From: Methanobrevibacter sp. TMH8
GTDB lineage: Archaea; Methanobacteriota; Methanobacteria; Methanobacteriales; Methanobacteriaceae
NCBI RefSeq assembly: GCF_020148105.1
Contig: NZ_JAHLZE010000028.1
Coordinates: forward strand, 1-33,246
Reading direction: 5' to 3'
Length of the DNA: 33,246 bases
The notes under the pieces were generated by a model that worked only from the letters and a program-made list of their open reading frames with translations, ran no database searches and was not told where the DNA came from. The translations under genes were made by a program, and so were the position numbers. This document shows positions 10,384 through 19,408 of the stretch, piece after piece (positions within the stretch are counted from its first letter, which is position 1; each line of letters begins with the position of its first letter).

Positions 10384-10731
10384 ATGAATTTTATAATTAT
10401 TGTAAAGAAAAAGAATATTATCAATGGAAAAAGACAAGTCAGAATAGATCAATTAATAGAAGATATAGATGATCTTAATAAAACTCAAAAAGAAGCATTA
10501 AAAATATTATTAGCTAATTCTGAAAATAGAGAGAATAATTTTGAAGATAGAATATCTAAAAATGAAAAAGATATAACTGATTTAAAACTACCAATGGTTG
10601 ATATTCCAAATAATATAATTAATAGTGTAGCTAAATTGTTACCTATATCTACAGCAATAATAAGTGTTGCTATTAGTGTAATTATGTATTCTGATGATAT
10701 TCCATTATTTTTATTATATATAGCTAATTAG
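10384..10731 (+). CDS. Small coiled-coil protein with C-terminal membrane segment
   Basis: Unrecognised 115-residue protein. Residues ~20-68 are highly charged and heptad-like (QLIEDIDDLNKTQKEALK, then ENNFEDRISKNEKDITDLK), suggesting a coiled coil. Residues ~81-102 (VAKLLPISTAIISVAISVIM) form one membrane-spanning helix, with a second short hydrophobic end. The N-terminus is uncertain: no SD precedes the ATG, and the first 18 residues look unlike the rest. An ATG at 10423-10425 in another frame opens a seven-residue peptide that ends just before the charged region, so a small frameshift near 10445 is possible. The 60-residue gene downstream is convergent. The layout resembles small phage or plasmid accessory proteins, but no function can be assigned. 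Confidence 0.5.
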   Translation: MNFIIIVKKKNIINGKRQVRIDQLIEDIDDLNKTQKEALKILLANSENRENNFEDRISKNEKDITDLKLPMVDIPNNIINSVAKLLPISTAIISVAISVIMYSDDIPLFLLYIAN

Positions 10732-10754
10732 AAAAAATAAAAGAAAATATATGT

Positions 10755-10937
10755 TTAGTCTTTTAGCAGTACTGTGTGATGTATTTCTTCTAACATTTTT
10801 CTTATGTTGATTAATTCTATTCTAATATTAAGCAAATTATCGTTCATGTTGTAAACAACCCATTCGTTTAGTGTAATGTTCTGTTCTTCTAATTTTTTTT
10901 TCAATTCAGATATTTCATTTATTCTTTTATCACTCAT
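10755..10937 (-). CDS. Small helical (coiled-coil) protein of unknown function
   Basis: A 60-residue protein starting MSDKRINEISELKKKLEEQN. Two predicted helices with heptad-like leucine/isoleucine spacing (residues 6-20 and about 31-55) surround a short NEWVVYNMN segment. The start is chosen at ATG 10937 because a strong GGGGGGA lies about 9 nt upstream. A TTG three codons earlier would leave the SD only 1 nt away. The SD makes it a believable gene despite its size. It ends 23 bp from the stop of the convergent 115-residue gene. Both proteins have coiled coils and might interact, but this is only inferred from position. Confidence 0.6.
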   Translation of the reverse strand: MSDKRINEISELKKKLEEQNITLNEWVVYNMNDNLLNIRIELINIRKMLEEIHHTVLLKD

Positions 10938-11111
10938 AATTAACAATCCCCCCTAATTTTTAAATTGTTTTATCATGAATATTATATTATTTTAATAATA
11001 TATTTTATATTTATAATATTAATAACTTTACATTTAAACACTCCAAACCTTTACAAAATCAAGTTATCCTTTACAATTTTTTTATTAAATATAATATTTT
11101 TTATGTGATGA

Positions 11112-11123
11112 TAATGACCTGTA
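11112..11123. repeat. Short palindrome GACCT-GT-AGGTC
   Basis: Perfect 5-bp arms around a 2-bp centre, clearly richer in G/C than its surroundings. It lies about 45 bp upstream of the 42-codon frame at 11168. It could be an operator or the relic end of an insertion sequence. No second copy was noticed in the window. Confidence 0.3.
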
Positions 11124-11167
11124 GGTCTAAGATTGAAAATTCAGATAATTTTAATTAGGTGGTTGAT

Positions 11168-11296
11168 ATGATTAAAGATATTTTGAAGCCCAAGACTATT
11201 TCTGATTATTTGAAGAATAATTATGATGAGAGTATTTCACATACTGCAATTAATAATTATATCTATAAAGTATCAAATATATTATTAAATATCTAA
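11168..11296 (+). pseudogene. Short frame resembling a transposase HTH fragment
   Basis: A 42-codon frame with a good SD (AGGTGG, 5 nt before ATG). It encodes DILKPKTISDYLKNNYDES followed by ISHTAINNYIYKV. This is the helix-turn-helix layout seen near the N-terminus of several IS transposases (a 'YLKEKY..SHTTIxNWI' type sequence), so it may be a transposase remnant cut off after its first domain. Directly after it the sequence collapses into AT-rich repeats of AAATAT(AT)CTAATAAA at 11287, 11313 and 11332. Codon composition before the collapse (CCC, GAG, AAG, TTG) is unlike the neighbouring AT-saturated genes, which supports foreign origin. A genuine tiny regulator is the alternative. Confidence 0.4.
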
Positions 11297-11347
11297 TAAA
11301 TCTATATATCATAAATATATCTAATAAAATTAAATATATCTAATAAA
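11287..11347. repeat. Three copies of an AAATATATCTAATAAA unit
   Basis: Copies begin at 11287 (shortened by AT), 11313 and 11332 in the leader of the downstream glycosyltransferase gene. The copies are nearly identical but irregularly spaced, suggesting local duplication after decay of the element to the left. No function is evident. Confidence 0.45.
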
Positions 11348-11452
11348 TTAAATATATTCAATGCCATAAAAATATATAACTAGTTAAATTTATAAAATAG
11401 ATTTTAAATAAAAATATTTTAAATAAAAATAATAAATTTAATAGGTGTAATT

Positions 11453-12829
11453 ATGAAAAAGGTGCTTTTAATAGCTTTTTATTTTAATCAAACAAATGAA
11501 ATCGCATCTAAACGGCTTAGAGGTTTAGCTAAATATTTACCTCAGTTTGGATGGGAACCTATTGTGATAGTTCCTAAATTGAAAAATACACCTTGTTACA
11601 ACAATTATGATTATAATTTCAAAATTATAGAAACTGATTATGAAGATATGTTAGATATATGGTTGAATAAATTTAAAAATAATGATAAATCTAAGAAACC
11701 TATCAAAAACTCTGATATATCTAATAACATAAGTGAAAATATAGATAATAACACAAGAAAGAATACAAAAAAGAATACAAGAAATAATAAAAGAAATAAT
11801 AAAAATAACATTAAAACTAAAAATAAATTATTTTCAACAGCCATATCTATAGCAGGAGAGTTTTTTGCATATCCTGATGGAATGAAATATTGGTATGAGC
11901 CCGCTATAGAAGTTTCAAAAGAAGCTATAGAAATTAATGATATTCAGACCATAATTAGCTCTTCATGGCCAGTAACATCACATATAATAGCTAAAAATCT
12001 TACACAAGAATACAATCTAAAATGGATTGCAGATTTAAGAGATCTTTGGAATATGAATCCTTATGTAAATCATACTTTTATAAGAAATCACTTTGAAAAG
12101 AATTTAGAAATTGAAACATTCAAATACGCAGATATTTTAACCACAACTACAGATTTAGCAGGAGAAACTCTTCAAAAAATACATCCAAATAAAAAAATTT
12201 GTACTATAATGAGTGGTTTTGATATTGAAGACATCACTGAAAATAACACTCCAGAAGATACTGGAAAACTTAATTTTACTTATGCTGGTTCTTTATATGG
12301 TGGAAAAAGAGATCCAACATTCTTATTTAGTGGAATAAGACAGCTGATTGATGAAGGAAAAATAGATCCAAAAATATTAGAGCTAGATTTTTATGGAGAT
12401 AATGTAGGTCTTGAAAAAATAGCCAAAAAATACAAAATTGAAGAACTTGTGAATATACATGGATCAATACCACACAATGAAGTATTAAAAATACAAAAAA
12501 AATCACAAGGGCTTTTATTAATATCTTGGAATAATGAAAAAGAGAAAATATTTTTACCAGGCAAAATATATGAATATTTAGCTGCAAAACGTCCAGTATT
12601 ATCAATAGGATACAAAGAAGGATCATTGAAAGATCTTATTGAAAAAACAAACATTGGATACCACGTTTCTACATTGGATGAAACCAAAAAAGGATTAATG
12701 GATCTTTACAATAATTTTATCACCAACAAATCATTAAAATATACAGGTAATAGTGAAGTAAATAATTATTCTATGTTAGCTACAGCTCAAAAGTTTGGAA
12801 AACTATTAGATTCTTTAGAAAAAAATTAG
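11453..12829 (+). CDS. GT4-type glycosyltransferase with Asn/Lys-rich insert
   Basis: Probable GT-B fold glycosyltransferase acting at the cytoplasmic face on surface glycans; donor and acceptor are unknown. The N-terminal domain begins KKVLLIAFYFNQTNEIASKRLRGLAKYL, the typical 'reach and scan' start of WbuB-like GT4 enzymes. The C-terminal donor-binding domain has FTYAGSLYGGKRDP, VNIHGSIPHNEVLKIQK and the conserved LPGKIYEYLAAKRPVL with E374. Residues ~78-122 are a low-complexity Asn/Lys/Thr tract, absent from typical members and probably a flexible insert from AAT/AAA/ACA expansion. The start ATG has AGGTG 6 nt upstream. It is the first gene of the surface-glycan region and is followed by ubiA on the same strand. 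Confidence 0.88.
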   Translation: MKKVLLIAFYFNQTNEIASKRLRGLAKYLPQFGWEPIVIVPKLKNTPCYNNYDYNFKIIETDYEDMLDIWLNKFKNNDKSKKPIKNSDISNNISENIDNNTRKNTKKNTRNNKRNNKNNIKTKNKLFSTAISIAGEFFAYPDGMKYWYEPAIEVSKEAIEINDIQTIISSSWPVTSHIIAKNLTQEYNLKWIADLRDLWNMNPYVNHTFIRNHFEKNLEIETFKYADILTTTTDLAGETLQKIHPNKKICTIMSGFDIEDITENNTPEDTGKLNFTYAGSLYGGKRDPTFLFSGIRQLIDEGKIDPKILELDFYGDNVGLEKIAKKYKIEELVNIHGSIPHNEVLKIQKKSQGLLLISWNNEKEKIFLPGKIYEYLAAKRPVLSIGYKEGSLKDLIEKTNIGYHVSTLDETKKGLMDLYNNFITNKSLKYTGNSEVNNYSMLATAQKFGKLLDSLEKN

Positions 12830-12985
12830 AAAAAAATAAAAATAAATAAAAAATAAAAATAGATAAAAAATAAAAATAAATAAAAAATAAAGATATATAA
12901 AAATAGATAAAAATTGATAAAAAATTGATAAATAATAAATAAAAAGAATATATGTGAAAACATAATTATAGGAAAGTGCAATTAA
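12830..12985. repeat. A-rich degenerate repeat tract
   Basis: About 120 bp are built of AAAAATAAATA/AAAAATAGATA-like units between the glycosyltransferase and the UbiA gene. On the plus strand it is nearly free of C and G, so it cannot code. It looks like slippage-generated filler and contains at most the promoter of the next gene. Confidence 0.5.
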
Positions 12986-13840
12986 ATGAATGCGTATCTT
13001 GAAATAATCAGACCTGGAAATGCTATAATGGCAGTTATAGCTGTTATACTAATGGCAATAATAGGTAAAAACTATGACCTCCCGATAATTTTAGGAGCAA
13101 TAACTGTTTTTCTAGCTACTGGTGGAGGAAATGTTATTAATGATTATTTCGATTATAAAATAGATGCTATCAACAAACCTAACAGACCAATACCTTCTGG
13201 AAAAATATCTCTAAGGATTGCTAGAAATTACGCTTATTTTCTATTTATAATAGCTATTTTATTAGGATTTACTATTAGTACTCTTGTAAACAGCTGGATT
13301 CCTTGTATTATTGTAATTTTATCATCACTGTTGATGTATTATTACGGACATACACTGAAAAAGATAGCTTTGATTGGAAATTTAGCTGTTTCTCTTTTAA
13401 CAGGGCTTTGTTTTATTTTTGGAGGGTTTATAATTGGACTATATACAATGTCCAATGGAATAATTATTACATCTATCTATTTAGGATTTTTTGCCTTTTT
13501 GATGACAATGGCAAGAGAAATTACAAAAGATATGGAAGATATTGAAGGAGATAAATCAGAAAAAGCAAAAACTTTTCCAATAAAATATGGATTAAAAAAA
13601 TCATCATATTTAGCTGGATTTTTGATGGTTTTAGCTAGTATACTAAGTCCAATTCTCTATTTTAATGGAATATTTAACTTTTATTATCTTATAGTTCTTT
13701 CAATAGCTATAATCGCATTTTTATATGGAGCATATATTATTCTTAAAGATCAATCTCCTGAAAGTTGCAAAAAAGCATCTAAACTAGTAAAAATAGGAAT
13801 GATGATTGCATTTATATCTTTTGCAATTGGTTCATTTTAA
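12986..13840 (+). CDS. UbiA prenyltransferase, probable digeranylgeranylglyceryl phosphate synthase
   Basis: Membrane enzyme that adds the second geranylgeranyl chain to geranylgeranylglyceryl phosphate, the second ether-bond step of archaeal lipid synthesis. Both aspartate motifs are intact: N52-D53-x2-D56-x3-D60 followed by NKPNRPIPSG, and the second motif REITKDMEDIEGD (D182, D185, D189) followed by AKTFPIKYG. Eight to nine hydrophobic segments span 284 residues, the normal size. The substrate assignment rests on the NKPNRPIPSG variant typical of archaeal members; other UbiA enzymes cannot be fully excluded. The SD is weak (GGAAAGTG about 9 nt upstream). This housekeeping gene sits inside an otherwise accessory glycan region. 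Confidence 0.9.
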   Translation: MNAYLEIIRPGNAIMAVIAVILMAIIGKNYDLPIILGAITVFLATGGGNVINDYFDYKIDAINKPNRPIPSGKISLRIARNYAYFLFIIAILLGFTISTLVNSWIPCIIVILSSLLMYYYGHTLKKIALIGNLAVSLLTGLCFIFGGFIIGLYTMSNGIIITSIYLGFFAFLMTMAREITKDMEDIEGDKSEKAKTFPIKYGLKKSSYLAGFLMVLASILSPILYFNGIFNFYYLIVLSIAIIAFLYGAYIILKDQSPESCKKASKLVKIGMMIAFISFAIGSF

Positions 13841-13889
13841 TTATTAATTAATTATTAATTAATTAACAATTAATTATTAGTTATTTAAT
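13841..13889. terminator. Possible bidirectional terminator of TTAATTATTAA repeats
   Basis: Between two convergent genes, with only 49 bp for both to end. TTAATTATTAATTAATTATTA is self-complementary in many registers and contains short T-runs on both strands. Archaeal termination needs only T-rich tracts, so a shared terminator is plausible but not demonstrated. Confidence 0.35.
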
Positions 13890-15662
13890 TCAAGAAGTTT
13901 TTTTATAAACAATTACTTCCCCAATTTCTTTTACTGGTAAATAACCATTTATATTTGTTTTTTTATGAATTGAAATAAAATATGTTGTATTATTAGCTAA
14001 CATCATAGTTGATAGTTCATTAGGAGAAGTTAGCCATTTTACATATAAAACTTCTTTCTGTAGATACCATGTAAATATCGGACCTCTTTCTGCCCAAATA
14101 ACTTTATTATCATAATTTGGGTCATAAACTTTCAACCAATTAACCACTTCTTTTTCATTATCAACAATAGAATCATGCTTATCTATTGTTAAATAAGCAA
14201 AAGAAGAAATCACAAATAGAATTATTATAACTATTGGAATTAAAGTTTTTATTAAACCTATATTTTTAGCTTTCATTACTTTTGATAATTTTAATGAAAT
14301 TAATGAATCTAACGAACCTAATGAGTCTAATGAGTCTAATGAATTTAATATGAAACTTAATGACAATGTTGCAATAAAAGCAAAAGTTGGAGCCAACGTT
14401 GTGAAATATCTATCTGCTTTAACAAGATGAGCTGAGAAGAATATCATATATGATAAAAACCAAGCAAACATTAGTAAATCAAAATTAAAGAATTTTTTAG
14501 TTTTATTTGAATAAATATTGATAATTTTATTAGATATATATGAAAATGTGAATAAAGAAACAAATAAGATTAATTCACTATAAACAAATGAAATTTTACT
14601 AGCTGTTAAAAATGATAAAGCTATTAATATAATATTTATAGCTAATAATACATAGACTAAGATATTTGATGTATTTTTGCCCATTAATTTAATTTTTCCA
14701 TTATTAAATTTATTAGAATTATCATACCTATTTTTTAATATATTAATAGCTTTATAAAGGCCTATTAAAAGACCAATTATAATAATAACAATTATAATAT
14801 AAGATAAAATATGATTAGGATTATAAATGAATCTTGGAATATTAGTAAAATAATAAAAAAGATTATTATTAACATCAGGAAGTGTTGATGTCTTTGATGC
14901 AATATCTTGAGCTTGATTTACAAAACCTAAAGGAATTTTGTTAATATAGAAATGAGCTAAAAATGGAATAGCCATTATTACACCAGCAAGTATTCCAATT
15001 ATTCCATTTTTCGAATATTTTTTAATATTATAACTTATATTAGGTTTAGAAATTAAATATAATATCATTAAAGGAATAGCTAGTCCTGCAGTATATTTTG
15101 CAAAGAATCCTAAAACAGCTAGTGGGAAAGCTAAATAAAAGTATTTTTGGTTTTTCTCAACACCTAATACGAAGAAGTATATGGATAATATTGTAAGAGA
15201 AACACTAGGAACGTCAATAGTTCCATTAGCTACCCACATCAAGTTTATTGAAAAACCAGCATAAATAATAGCTCCAAATACAGCCATGAGATTTTTAAAT
15301 CTTATTTTTAAAAGAGAATAGACCCCTAAAACCCCTAAAATGTAAAATATTCCAGTTACAGTAAATATACTTGTTTCATTAACAAAGCCGAGTCTGAATA
15401 ACAAAGAAGTTAAAAAAGGAATAAGAGGAGATAAGTAGTTAACATAATCATAACCACCAATAGAATGACCTGAAAAACGAAGAGCCTCAATCAAGTAAAA
15501 ATAAACATCCCTATAAGAATGACCTAAAATATCTTGAGAAGTATTAATCCAAATTAGCAATACTGTTATTGAAGTAGAAAAAAGTAATATAAACAGAAAA
15601 GAGAGTTTATATTCATTCGTTTTAGCAAAACTAATTAAAGATTGGAATTTTGAGTTTTTCAA
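13890..15662 (-). CDS. GT-C fold membrane glycosyltransferase (PMT/ArnT-like), paralogue A
   Basis: Multi-spanning membrane protein of 590 residues with roughly a dozen hydrophobic helices and a soluble C-terminal part. It fits a GT-C enzyme that moves a sugar from a polyprenyl-phosphate donor on the outer face. The first outer loop has an acidic motif (YRDVYFYLIEALRFSG), the expected catalytic aspartate site. The C-terminal region shares NWLKVYDPNYDNKVIWAERG with its divergent neighbour at 16124. A Ser/Leu/Asp repeat (DSLDSLGSLDSL, DNA 14300-14345) sits between two helices and arose from a 9-bp tandem repeat. The start is TTG at 15662 behind GGGGA, 6 nt upstream. Exact substrate unknown. Confidence 0.8.
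   Translation of the reverse strand: MKNSKFQSLISFAKTNEYKLSFLFILLFSTSITVLLIWINTSQDILGHSYRDVYFYLIEALRFSGHSIGGYDYVNYLSPLIPFLTSLLFRLGFVNETSIFTVTGIFYILGVLGVYSLLKIRFKNLMAVFGAIIYAGFSINLMWVANGTIDVPSVSLTILSIYFFVLGVEKNQKYFYLAFPLAVLGFFAKYTAGLAIPLMILYLISKPNISYNIKKYSKNGIIGILAGVIMAIPFLAHFYINKIPLGFVNQAQDIASKTSTLPDVNNNLFYYFTNIPRFIYNPNHILSYIIIVIIIIGLLIGLYKAINILKNRYDNSNKFNNGKIKLMGKNTSNILVYVLLAINIILIALSFLTASKISFVYSELILFVSLFTFSYISNKIINIYSNKTKKFFNFDLLMFAWFLSYMIFFSAHLVKADRYFTTLAPTFAFIATLSLSFILNSLDSLDSLGSLDSLISLKLSKVMKAKNIGLIKTLIPIVIIILFVISSFAYLTIDKHDSIVDNEKEVVNWLKVYDPNYDNKVIWAERGPIFTWYLQKEVLYVKWLTSPNELSTMMLANNTTYFISIHKKTNINGYLPVKEIGEVIVYKKTS
14300..14345. repeat. In-frame 9-bp tandem repeat inside GT-C gene A
   Basis: Repeats of the form GAATCTAAT/GAGTCTAAT encode Ser-Leu-Asp triplets on the minus strand. 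The period is a multiple of three, so copy-number change keeps the frame and would only lengthen an inter-helix loop. Confidence 0.6.
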
Positions 15663-16123
15663 GGAAATTCCCCACGAGCATAAATCATATATGAATTTTT
15701 ATATGAATTTATTATATAAATTTATTTATATTATATACTAGATAAAATACTAGATAAATTAGATTTAAGTGATTTTTTAGACAATTAAAATAATTAGTAC
15801 AATAAATAATAATAGCACTAAAATAATGCTAATAATAATAGTAGTAATAAATAAATAATCCTTATTTAAATAAATCTTATTAATTAAATATTTTATAGAT
15901 AAATATATCTTCATTATATGATTATATTATTAGATTACTATATAATAATATAATATAAGTCCTATATAAAGAATTATATATGATAGATATATACTTTAAG
16001 ATAAATTAAATAATTTAAATAATTAAAATAAATTAAATAAATAAAGATAAATAAAGATAGATTAAGATAAGTTAAAAAATAAAGTAAATATAAATTAAAA
16101 TAATACTTTTTTTGGAGTTTAAT
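15663..16123. other. Divergent intergenic region between the two GT-C paralogues
   Basis: About 460 bp that must carry both promoters. It is AT-rich with short repeats (AATAAAGATAAATAAAGATAG near 16040-16065). Many TATA-like strings exist (for example around 15920-16000), so no single promoter can be chosen. No frame or RNA is evident. Confidence 0.45.
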
Positions 16124-18091
16124 ATGTTTTGGAGGGTTAATAAAAATAAGCTTGATTTGTTATTTGTATTTTTTATAGCTATTTTTAGCTCAATTTTAGT
16201 TTATTTCTTAATCAATGCCAATAACAATTTAGGAATATATTGTTCAGATGTTTTTATTTATTTAACAAACTCTCTTCATTTTGCAGGATACAATATTGGG
16301 AAATCATCAACATTATATCTTTCTCCAGTGATTTGTTTTATAACTTCACTAATATTTAGAGCAGGATTTATAGATCAAACTGCAATATTTACTGTAACAG
16401 GAGTTTTCTTCCCAATAGCCTCAATAGGAGTTTATTTTTTAATAAGACTAAAATTAAATGAAATAATGAGTCTTTTTGGAGCCATTCTATTTTCTAGTTT
16501 TTCATTGAATATATTATGGGCAGCAAATGGATCATTAGATATACCAGCTGTTGCTTTTTCAATATGGACTATTTATTTTGCAATTTTAGCTATTGATAGA
16601 AATCCAAAATATTTTTTATTATCTTTTCCAATATTTGTATTAGGATTCTTCACAAGATATACTGTTGGATTTATCCTTCCAATTATAGCATTATATATTT
16701 TATTTAATATAGATATATTTAACAATACAAAAGAAAGGTTAAAGGTTTTTACTAAGAAAAAATTAATTTTAAAAAGATTTAAAGATTTAATTACTTCAAA
16801 AAACTTCAAATATTTTGTAATAGGAGTTATAATTGCTTTAATATTATTTTCATCAGTTTTAATGATAATAAATAGAATGGGATCTGATTTAACATTTATT
16901 ACTCAAGCACAAGATGCTGTTTCTGGAGACAAAGGTTCATCAATTGATCCAGGATTTAATCCAGCCCCATATTTTTATTTAACAAATCTTCCTAATTTTA
17001 TATCTTCAGAGAATATTGGATTTAAGGAAGCGATTCCAGTATTATATAATCCTTCAATTCTATCATATTTTATCCTTGGCATTATATTAATAAGTGGATT
17101 AATTTATATTTTAGATAAAACAATTAAAAAACAAAAGAAAAGAAAATATAAAAAGGAAAATAAAAATAAAAAAGATAAAAATGATATAAAAAATGTACTA
17201 AATAGAAACAAAAAAATTATTTCAATTTTTATAATAAGTATAATAATTATTTTTACTTATAAAGGAATTTCTTCTATTATCAGTGAAATTTTATTCTTAA
17301 TTAACATTTTATTTATTTTTAACATACTTAATACGAATATTAATAGTAATAACGAGAATAATAAAGATAATAAAGATAATAAGAATAAAAATATTTCATT
17401 CATTGAAAAAGAAGACATTATAACTAATAAAGAAACAAAAACTTTAAATCTTAATTTATTAATGATCTCTTGGTTTTTCATTTATTTAATCTTCTTTAGT
17501 TTTAGTGATGTGAAAGTAGATAGATATTTTATAACTGTGCTCCCAGTTATTGCGTATTTTGCAGCTTACTCTCTTGATTTTCTTATTAAAACTTTAACTA
17601 GTAGAAATTTTATTAATAGAAATGATAAGAATCATGAAAGCAATGATGAAAATATAAATGATGAAAATGGTCAAAATAATAAGGATAATGAAAATTATGA
17701 TAACAATACAAAAAATACTAATAAAAAGATTATACAAAATATAGTGCCTATATTACTTATAATATTATTCATAGGATCAGCTTTTGCTAATATAGAAAAA
17801 ATTCCTACTGAAAATAACCTAGTTGATGAACCAATTGTGATTTCACAATGGCTTATGAATTATGATCCAAATTATAATAATTCAATTATATGGGTATATA
17901 ATGTTCGTTATTATACATGGTATTTAAAGATGAATGTTATAGGGGCTTATGAAAAAGATATTCCAAAATTAGAAAAAAACAATGTTACTTATTACATTTC
18001 CAAAAATATTTCAAAAGAAAATTATACTATTGCAAATTATACTATAATCAAAAAATTTGATGATGTCTATATTTATAAAAGAAACACCTGA
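16124..18091 (+). CDS. GT-C fold membrane glycosyltransferase, paralogue B with K/N-rich inserts
   Basis: Paralogue of the divergent gene at 13890. The order of helices is the same and blocks such as LSP(L/V)I, TSL(L/I)FR.GF, TAIFTVTG, LWAANGSLDIP and the C-terminal WLMNYDPNYNNSIIW correspond closely. It is probably a membrane sugar transferase using a lipid-linked donor, with the acidic loop motif CSDVFIYL near the N-terminus. It is longer (655 residues) because of three hydrophilic Lys/Asn/Asp-rich inserts, at about 340-365, 405-425 and 500-535, placed between predicted helices. The frame opens at TTG 16112, but GGAG with a 6-nt spacer points to ATG at 16124, giving MFWRVNKNK. Substrate unknown. 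Confidence 0.8.
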   Translation: MFWRVNKNKLDLLFVFFIAIFSSILVYFLINANNNLGIYCSDVFIYLTNSLHFAGYNIGKSSTLYLSPVICFITSLIFRAGFIDQTAIFTVTGVFFPIASIGVYFLIRLKLNEIMSLFGAILFSSFSLNILWAANGSLDIPAVAFSIWTIYFAILAIDRNPKYFLLSFPIFVLGFFTRYTVGFILPIIALYILFNIDIFNNTKERLKVFTKKKLILKRFKDLITSKNFKYFVIGVIIALILFSSVLMIINRMGSDLTFITQAQDAVSGDKGSSIDPGFNPAPYFYLTNLPNFISSENIGFKEAIPVLYNPSILSYFILGIILISGLIYILDKTIKKQKKRKYKKENKNKKDKNDIKNVLNRNKKIISIFIISIIIIFTYKGISSIISEILFLINILFIFNILNTNINSNNENNKDNKDNKNKNISFIEKEDIITNKETKTLNLNLLMISWFFIYLIFFSFSDVKVDRYFITVLPVIAYFAAYSLDFLIKTLTSRNFINRNDKNHESNDENINDENGQNNKDNENYDNNTKNTNKKIIQNIVPILLIILFIGSAFANIEKIPTENNLVDEPIVISQWLMNYDPNYNNSIIWVYNVRYYTWYLKMNVIGAYEKDIPKLEKNNVTYYISKNISKENYTIANYTIIKKFDDVYIYKRNT

Positions 18092-18217
18092 AAAACAATG
18101 AAATATGGAAAGATCGGGAAAAATAAAAATAGATAAAAATAAAAAATCAAATCTATAAAATAATATAATAAAAGAAAAATAGATCAAAAAAATCTGAAAG
18201 AGAATATAGGTGAAAAA

Positions 18218-19408
18218 ATGAAAATTTTACATGTCGTTCCAATATTTTATCCTTGTTTAGCTGCTGGAGGAGTGGTTAATGCAGTTTACCAGCTTGGTAA
18301 AAAACAAGCTCAACAAGGAAATGATGTGTCTGTCTTTACAACAGATAGTTGCAAAGAACCTATGAACCTTAAAAAAAGATATGATGTAGATGTAGATGGT
18401 ATAAAAACTTATTATTTTAAAAACTTATCAAATTCATTTAAAAATAAATTAACAATAGATACCCCATATGCTTTACCGTTTAAACTGAAAAATGAAATTA
18501 AAAATTATGATATCGTACATATACATGAACATAGACATTCATTAGCCATTATAGCTACCCATTATGCAATTAAAAATGAAATTCCTTATGTTTTACAAGC
18601 TCATGGATCAGTGCTTCCTTTTTTCCAAAAAGAAAAAATGAAAGAGGTTTTTGATAAATTATGGGGATTTAATATTCTCCATAATGCTTCTAAAGTCTTT
18701 GCCTTAACAGAAGTTGAGAAAAAACAATATTTAAAAATGAGAGTAGAAGAAAAAAATATAGAAATAGTACCATTAGGAATTGATTTAGAAGAATATGAAA
18801 ATTTACCTAAGAAAGGAAATTTCAGACAAAAATACAATATTAGTAATGATGATAAACTATTATTATTTGTTGGGAGAATACATAAAATAAAAGGTTTAGA
18901 TCTTTTAATTGAATCTTTTAGTCATTTAAATGATTTAAAAAATGTGAAATTAGCTATTGTTGGTCCTGATGATGGATTTTTAGATGAATTAAATAAATTA
19001 ATTGAAAAATTTAATATAAATCCAGAAAATATTATTATAACTGGCCCATTATATAATAAAGATAAAAAAGAAGCCATTGTAGATTGTGATATATTTATTA
19101 TGCCTTCACAGTATGAATCATTCACAACTAGTGGCCTTGAAGCTATGGCTTGTGGAAAACCAATAATTTTAACTGAAAATAATCACATACACATTTGGGT
19201 AAATGAAAATGTTGGTTTATCTTGTGAATATCAAAAAGAAGATCTTTCAGATAAAATTAAAAAACTGCTTAAAAATCCTGAATTAATGGAATTCTATGGA
19301 AAAAATGGTTTAAAAGAAGTTAAAGAGAAATACAATTGGGATTCCGTTGAAAAGCAAGTTAAGTCCATTTATGAAGACGTAGTTAATAATAAAAAAAGAC
19401 ATAGTTAA
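18218..19408 (+). CDS. GT4 family glycosyltransferase
   Basis: Retaining GT-B glycosyltransferase of family 4, probably adding a hexose from a nucleotide sugar to a surface glycan precursor. The N-terminal Rossmann-like domain begins MKILHVVPIFYPCLAAGGV with the glycine-rich acceptor loop. It contains VHIHEHRHS and LQAHGS, typical first-domain histidine positions. The C-terminal domain has LLFVGRIHKIKGLDLLIE and the EX7E motif ESFTTSGLE (E300, E308), the donor-phosphate signature. Length 396 is standard, with no insert. The ATG is preceded by AGGTGA. It follows the GT-C gene B by about 125 bp on the same strand and may be cotranscribed with it. Confidence 0.92.
   Translation: MKILHVVPIFYPCLAAGGVVNAVYQLGKKQAQQGNDVSVFTTDSCKEPMNLKKRYDVDVDGIKTYYFKNLSNSFKNKLTIDTPYALPFKLKNEIKNYDIVHIHEHRHSLAIIATHYAIKNEIPYVLQAHGSVLPFFQKEKMKEVFDKLWGFNILHNASKVFALTEVEKKQYLKMRVEEKNIEIVPLGIDLEEYENLPKKGNFRQKYNISNDDKLLLFVGRIHKIKGLDLLIESFSHLNDLKNVKLAIVGPDDGFLDELNKLIEKFNINPENIIITGPLYNKDKKEAIVDCDIFIMPSQYESFTTSGLEAMACGKPIILTENNHIHIWVNENVGLSCEYQKEDLSDKIKKLLKNPELMEFYGKNGLKEVKEKYNWDSVEKQVKSIYEDVVNNKKRHS

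Noticed and set aside
11287-11347. Repeated CTAATAAA units as a CRISPR array
   Set aside because: Units are only 14-16 bp, nearly pure A/T, with irregular short gaps and no cas genes near.
12327-12687. Two overlapping minus-strand frames opposite the first glycosyltransferase
   Set aside because: Both lie within the conserved donor domain of the plus-strand gene and lack an SD.
17340-17400. AATAAAGAT-type repeats as a possible CRISPR or minisatellite
   Set aside because: They are inside the GT-C B frame and encode an Asn/Lys/Asp tract; no spacers or conserved repeat length.
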